Assembly: GCA_018378255.1 (NCBI GenBank)
Contig: JAGZXV010000127.1
Span: forward strand, 1-17,110
Reading direction: 5' to 3'
Length of the DNA stretch: 17,110 nucleotides
DNA from: Clostridiaceae bacterium
GTDB lineage: Bacteria; Bacillota; Clostridia; Lachnospirales; Lachnospiraceae
Both the position numbers and the translations under genes were made by a program. This document shows positions 13,728-17,110 of this stretch, piece after piece. Below the pieces are notes generated by a model. The model was not told the origin of the DNA. It ran no database searches and saw nothing but the letters and a program-made list of their open reading frames with translations. Numbering within the stretch: the first letter of the stretch is position 1; each line of letters starts with the position of its first letter.

Positions 13728-14759
13728 ATGGCTAAGATTGTTACCATGGGCGAGATCATGTTAAGATTATCTACCCCAAATAATGAGAAATTTATCCAGG
13801 CAGATGAGTTCGATATCAACTACGGCGGCGGAGAAGCTAACGTAGCAGTTTCACTGGCTAATTATGGACATGATACACAGTTCGTGACAGCAGTACCGGC
13901 AAACCCGATCGGCGAATGCGCAGTTGCTGCTTTAAGAAAATATAACGTAGGAACAAAATACATCTCCAGAAGCGGCGAGAGACTGGGCATCTACTTTTTA
14001 GAGACAGGTTCAGCGATGAGAGCTTCCAATGTAGTTTATGACAGAGCTCATTCTTCCATCTCTACAGCAACAGCTGATGAATTTGATTTTGATGCAATTT
14101 TCTCTGACTGTGACTGGTTCCATTTTACTGGAATTACACCAGCGGTCAGCGATGCAGCGGCAGAACTGACAGAGGTTGCTTTAAAAGCAGCAAAAGCACA
14201 CGGCGTAACCGTATCTGTTGACTTGAACTTCCGTAAGAAATTATGGTCTTCAGAGAAGGCTCAGAAAGTTATGACCAATTTAATGCAGTACGTTGACGTA
14301 TGTATCGGCAATGAAGAGGATGCTGAAAAAGTATTGGGCTTCAAACCGGGCAACACAGATGTTACCTCCGGAGAACTGGAATTAGCAGGATATGTTGATA
14401 TCTTCAATCAGATGGCTGACAAGTTTGGTTTCAAATACATCATCAGCTCTCTGCGTGAAAGCTTCTCAGCTTCCAACAACGGATGGTCTGCATGTATCAT
14501 GGATGGTAAGACACGTGAGTTCTACCACTCCAGAAAATATTCCATCACCCCTATCGTAGACCGTGTAGGCGGTGGAGATTCATTTGCAGCAGGTTTAATC
14601 TGCGGTTTAGCTGATGGTAAGGATATGAAAGCGGCGCTGGAATTTGCAGTGGCAGCTTCTGCATTGAAACACACCATTCCTGGAGATTTCAACCTGGTAA
14701 CACGCGCAGATGTAGACAGCTTAGCAGGCGGCGACGGATCAGGTCGTGTACAGAGATAA
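13728..14759 (+). CDS. kdgK: 2-keto-3-deoxygluconate kinase (PfkB family)
   Basis: Sugar kinase of the PfkB/ribokinase family phosphorylating 2-keto-3-deoxygluconate to KDPG, EC 2.7.1.45. 343 aa. The N-terminal lid region shows GEIMLRLSTPNNEKF and the substrate glycines GGGEANVAV (33-41). YDR (104-106) and VDLNFRKKLW (164-173) contain the arginines that usually contact the sugar-acid carboxylate in KDG kinases. The PfkB C-terminal signature is DRVGGGDSFAAG with catalytic Asp284. AAGGAG precedes ATG 13728. Codon choice matches kdgA (no CGG, CGA or AGG arginine codons). It shares the kdgA promoter and is followed by a terminator-like hairpin. With uxaC, uxaA and kdgA it completes the lower galacturonate pathway. 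Confidence 0.93.
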   Translation: MAKIVTMGEIMLRLSTPNNEKFIQADEFDINYGGGEANVAVSLANYGHDTQFVTAVPANPIGECAVAALRKYNVGTKYISRSGERLGIYFLETGSAMRASNVVYDRAHSSISTATADEFDFDAIFSDCDWFHFTGITPAVSDAAAELTEVALKAAKAHGVTVSVDLNFRKKLWSSEKAQKVMTNLMQYVDVCIGNEEDAEKVLGFKPGNTDVTSGELELAGYVDIFNQMADKFGFKYIISSLRESFSASNNGWSACIMDGKTREFYHSRKYSITPIVDRVGGGDSFAAGLICGLADGKDMKAALEFAVAASALKHTIPGDFNLVTRADVDSLAGGDGSGRVQR

Positions 14760-14789
14760 TCTGCAGAATAAGATTGTAAGTAAATGACT

Positions 14790-14840
14790 AAAGGGACAGC
14801 TCTTTTGCTCATAGGAGCATCAGGACTGTCCCTTTCTTAA
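14790..14840 (+). terminator. Terminator-like branched hairpin after kdgK
   Basis: AAAGGGACAG (14790-14799) pairs perfectly with CTGTCCCTTT (14826-14835). Inside the large loop a second stem TGCTC/GAGCA (14806-14810/14815-14819) can form. The right arm ends in TTTCTT. I see no promoter between this hairpin and the next start, so it may be a partial terminator lowering downstream expression. Confidence 0.65.
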
Positions 14841-14860
14841 AATAGCGAGGTAAAACAGAG

Positions 14861-15889
14861 ATGGAAAGTGAAAGAAATTTCGATTTATTGACATTGGGAC
14901 AGTTGTTATTGCGTTTATCCCCGCCAAATAACGAACGGCTTTCAAGAGGAGATACGTTTGTTAAACAGGTAGGGGGAGCGGAACTTAACGTTGCGGTCGG
15001 CGTGGCTCTGCTTGGACTTCATACCGGAATCATTTCCAAGATTCCATCTCATGATATGGGAAGCTTTATGAAGAGCAAGATCCGTTCTTACGGAGTCAGT
15101 GATGACTATTTTATGTATGACAACTCACCGTCTGCCCGTGTGGGAATTTATTATTACGAAAACGGCGCTTATCCGAGAAAGCCGAAAGTGATTTATGACC
15201 GTGTCAACAGCTCCTTTTATTCCATAAATATCGACGAGATTCCTGAGGATGTATATGCGGCGACCAGATGTTTCCATACGACCGGTATCACGCTTGCCCT
15301 CAGTGAAAAGTCCAGGGAAACCACACTTGAAATGATTAAGCGATTTAAAGAGGCAGGAACTTTAGTTTCCTTTGATGTGAATTTCCGGGCGAATCTGTGG
15401 ACCGGAGAAGAGGCCAGAGAGTGTATCGAAAAGATTTTACCATATGTGGATATCTTTTTCTGCTCTGAAGACACTGCCAGGCTGACCTTTAAAAAGACGG
15501 GTACGGCCAGGGAGATTATGAAGAGTTTTGCAGAGGAATATCCGATCTCCATCATTGCCTCCACCCAGAGAATCGTGCACAGCCCCAAACGCCATACATT
15601 CGGTTCCATCATGTATGATGCGAAAAAAGATGAATACTATGAAGAAGAACCATACCGTGACATAGAAGTGGTCGACAGAATCGGAAGCGGGGATGCGTAT
15701 ATTTCAGGCGCTTTATACGGACTGCTTTCCAATAATTTTGACTGTGCAAAAGCGATTCAGTACGGCAATGCCACAAGCGCCGTTAAGAATACCATACCGG
15801 GGGACCTTCCGTCTTCCGATCTGGAAGAAATTGAAACAATTATCAAAGCACACAATCAAAAAGGACCTCAGAGTGAAATGGCCCGTTAA
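14861..15889 (+). CDS. Second PfkB-family sugar-acid kinase, KdgK paralog
   Basis: PfkB-family kinase, 342 aa, clearly related to the KdgK just upstream along its length: LLLRLSPPNNERLSRGD, GGAELNVAV (38-46), VIYDRVNSS (110-118), FDVNFRANLW (171-180) and the C-terminal signature DRIGSGDAYISG with catalytic Asp278. The carboxylate-contact segments YDR and NFR are kept, so the substrate is probably a keto-deoxy sugar acid. Differences include GQLLLRL where KdgK has GEIMLRL, GAELN for GEAN, and much lower similarity elsewhere; codon use is ordinary. GCGAGG lies 10 nt before ATG 14861. The aldo/keto reductase gene begins 15 nt after the stop, so they are one operon. It could be a KDG kinase isozyme, or a 2-keto-3-deoxygalactonate-type kinase for another acid. 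Confidence 0.85.
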   Translation: MESERNFDLLTLGQLLLRLSPPNNERLSRGDTFVKQVGGAELNVAVGVALLGLHTGIISKIPSHDMGSFMKSKIRSYGVSDDYFMYDNSPSARVGIYYYENGAYPRKPKVIYDRVNSSFYSINIDEIPEDVYAATRCFHTTGITLALSEKSRETTLEMIKRFKEAGTLVSFDVNFRANLWTGEEARECIEKILPYVDIFFCSEDTARLTFKKTGTAREIMKSFAEEYPISIIASTQRIVHSPKRHTFGSIMYDAKKDEYYEEEPYRDIEVVDRIGSGDAYISGALYGLLSNNFDCAKAIQYGNATSAVKNTIPGDLPSSDLEEIETIIKAHNQKGPQSEMAR

Positions 15890-15904
15890 AAAGGGGGAAA
15901 TGGA

Positions 15905-16924
15905 ATGCAGGTAACATTAGGCTCAACAGGTATTACCGTAGACAAAAATGGATTTGGCGCGCTGCCGATTCAGCGGATTCCGAAATCAGAGGCGGTGAAG
16001 CTGATAAGGAAGGCATTTGACAATGGAATCCGTTTTTTCGATACGGCCAGAAGTTATACGGACAGTGAAGAAAAACTGGGTGAAGCGCTGGAGGGAATCA
16101 GAGATCAGGTATTTCTTGCAACAAAAACCCCGTCTAAAACGGCGGAGGGTTTCTGGAAGGACTTGGAGGAATCCCTCAGGCTGTTGAAAACGGATTATAT
16201 CGATCTTTTCCAGTTTCACAACCCAACATTCTGTCCTAAGCCGGGGGACGGCACCGGTCTTTATGAAGCGATGCTGGAAGCAAAGGCGCAGGGGAAAGTG
16301 CGCCATATAGGAATTACCAACCACAGGCTGAATGTGGCAAATGAGGCCATAGAATCCGGCCTTTTCGAAACATTGCAGTTTCCATTCTGTTATCTTGCCA
16401 CAGAAAAGGATATCGCTCTGGTGGAACGCTGTAAAAAGGCGGATATGGGCTTTATCGCGATGAAAGCTCTATCCGGCGGTCTGATCACTAATTCTGCAGC
16501 CGCTTATGCATATCTGGCCCAGTTTGACAATGTGCTCCCGATCTGGGGAGTTCAGAGAGAAAGCGAACTGGATGAATTTTTATCCTATGTGGAGAATCCG
16601 CCGGTTATGACGGAAGAACTCCGCCGGCTCATCGACCATGACAGGGCAGAGCTTTTAGGGGAATTCTGCCGCGGCTGCGGATATTGTATGCCTTGTCCTG
16701 TTGGAATTGAAATCAACACCTGTGCCAGAATGTCACTGTTAATCAGGCGCTCTCCATCGGAGAAACAGCTGACTACGAAATCTCAGGAGATGATGAAAAA
16801 AATTGAAGAATGCCTTCACTGCAATCAGTGTATGAGCAAGTGTCCTTATGGCCTCAATACGCCGGATCTGCTGGCCAAAAACTATCAGGACTATCAGGAA
16901 ATACTGGCGGGAAAGGCTTATTAG
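15905..16924 (+). CDS. Aldo/keto reductase with C-terminal 2[4Fe-4S] ferredoxin domain
   Basis: NAD(P)H-type oxidoreductase, 339 aa, cytoplasmic. The AKR barrel keeps the full catalytic tetrad: Asp46 and Tyr51 (FFDTARSYTDSE), Lys74 (LATKTPSK) and His105 (LFQFHNP). Barrel strands such as VRHIGITNH and GFIAMKALSGG follow. After about residue 250 comes a ferredoxin-like tail with two clusters of cysteines: CRGCGYCMPCP (Cys255, 258, 261, 264) and CLHCNQCMSKCP (Cys303, 306, 309, 313), each suited to a [4Fe-4S] cluster. This fusion is common in anaerobes, but its substrates are mostly unknown. AAGGGGG precedes ATG 15905. It lies 15 nt after a sugar-acid kinase gene and 15 nt before an amidohydrolase gene, suggesting a carbonyl or sugar-acid substrate in a shared pathway. 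Confidence 0.9.
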   Translation: MQVTLGSTGITVDKNGFGALPIQRIPKSEAVKLIRKAFDNGIRFFDTARSYTDSEEKLGEALEGIRDQVFLATKTPSKTAEGFWKDLEESLRLLKTDYIDLFQFHNPTFCPKPGDGTGLYEAMLEAKAQGKVRHIGITNHRLNVANEAIESGLFETLQFPFCYLATEKDIALVERCKKADMGFIAMKALSGGLITNSAAAYAYLAQFDNVLPIWGVQRESELDEFLSYVENPPVMTEELRRLIDHDRAELLGEFCRGCGYCMPCPVGIEINTCARMSLLIRRSPSEKQLTTKSQEMMKKIEECLHCNQCMSKCPYGLNTPDLLAKNYQDYQEILAGKAY

Positions 16925-16939
16925 AAAGGCTGACGGAGC

Positions 16940-17110
16940 ATGAAAATAATTGATGCGCATCTTCATTTTTGTCTCAATGACCAGTATTTCGATGGCATTG
17001 CGGCTGCGGCAGGACATGAAAATAATGGGGACCATCTGCAAAAACAGTATGAAGAACTGGGAATTGCAGGCGGGGTGGTTATGGGAAACAGAGGGCTGGA
17101 ACCGGAACGC
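16940..17110 (+). CDS. Amidohydrolase-superfamily protein, N-terminal part (runs off window)
   Basis: First 57 codons of a gene continuing past the right edge. The N-terminus MKIIDAHLHF holds the DAHxH metal-binding motif (His7, His9) that opens the TIM barrel of metal-dependent hydrolases of the amidohydrolase_2 type. The LGIAGGVVMGN segment matches the first loop and strand after it. ATG 16940 follows the reductase stop by 15 nt, with AAAGGC about 9 nt upstream or GGAG close by as ribosome binding site, so it is in the same operon. Members of this family include decarboxylases, lactonases and isomerase-like enzymes; a sugar lactonase would suit the context but nothing here proves it. Confidence 0.75.
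   Translation, partial: MKIIDAHLHFCLNDQYFDGIAAAAGHENNGDHLQKQYEELGIAGGVVMGNRGLEPER

Noticed and set aside
14775..14788. TGTAAGTA half-site after kdgK as a third LacI-family operator
   Set aside because: Only the left half matches; the right half (AATGAC) is not the palindromic partner, so it is most likely chance.

Overview
The window looks like chromosome of a mid-GC Firmicute of the Lachnospiraceae / clostridial type. The reasons are strong AGGAGG-type ribosome binding sites, sigma-A promoters with 17-bp spacers, the alr-mazF(endoA) linkage, family-typical protein sequences and intrinsic terminators. The species cannot be named from the sequence alone. I recognise no phage, IS transposase, tRNA, rRNA or CRISPR.

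Left half (1-7550, all plus strand) is housekeeping. It starts with the 3' part of alanine racemase (alr), then a MazF/EndoA-type RNase toxin with no antitoxin gene beside it. Next come a divergent CNNM/CBS (CorC/HlyC-like) membrane protein, a MATE efflux transporter, a YebC/TACO1-family protein, a large M28 metallopeptidase and an overlapping GNAT acetyltransferase. Promoters and two good intrinsic terminators divide these into short units.

The 457-nt gap 7548-8004 lies between convergent genes and is the oddest stretch. It has no credible gene. It is a long imperfect palindrome (about 7567-7988) with a nearly perfect core (7729-7851) that folds as a three-way junction: a 20-bp outer stem enclosing an 11-bp and a 22-bp hairpin. 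I do not recognise this element.

Right half (8005-17110) is a hexuronate (galacturonate/glucuronate) catabolic locus. uxaC (isomerase) and a LacI-family regulator read leftward; uxaA (altronate dehydratase) diverges from them. The divergent intergenic region carries two identical perfect 14-bp palindromes, one at each promoter, which predicts a LacI-family switch. An IclR-family regulator follows, then kdgA (KDPG aldolase) and kdgK (KDG kinase) from a strong promoter with a tandem palindrome pair near the start site. Together they would carry tagaturonate/altronate-branch hexuronates through 2-keto-3-deoxygluconate to pyruvate and glyceraldehyde-3-phosphate. The reductase uxaB, the mannonate-branch genes and a transporter are not in the window. 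After a terminator-like hairpin there is a second, divergent KDG-kinase-like gene. A ferredoxin-domain aldo/keto reductase and the start of an amidohydrolase gene follow closely and run off the right edge. This second cluster may serve a related but different sugar acid.
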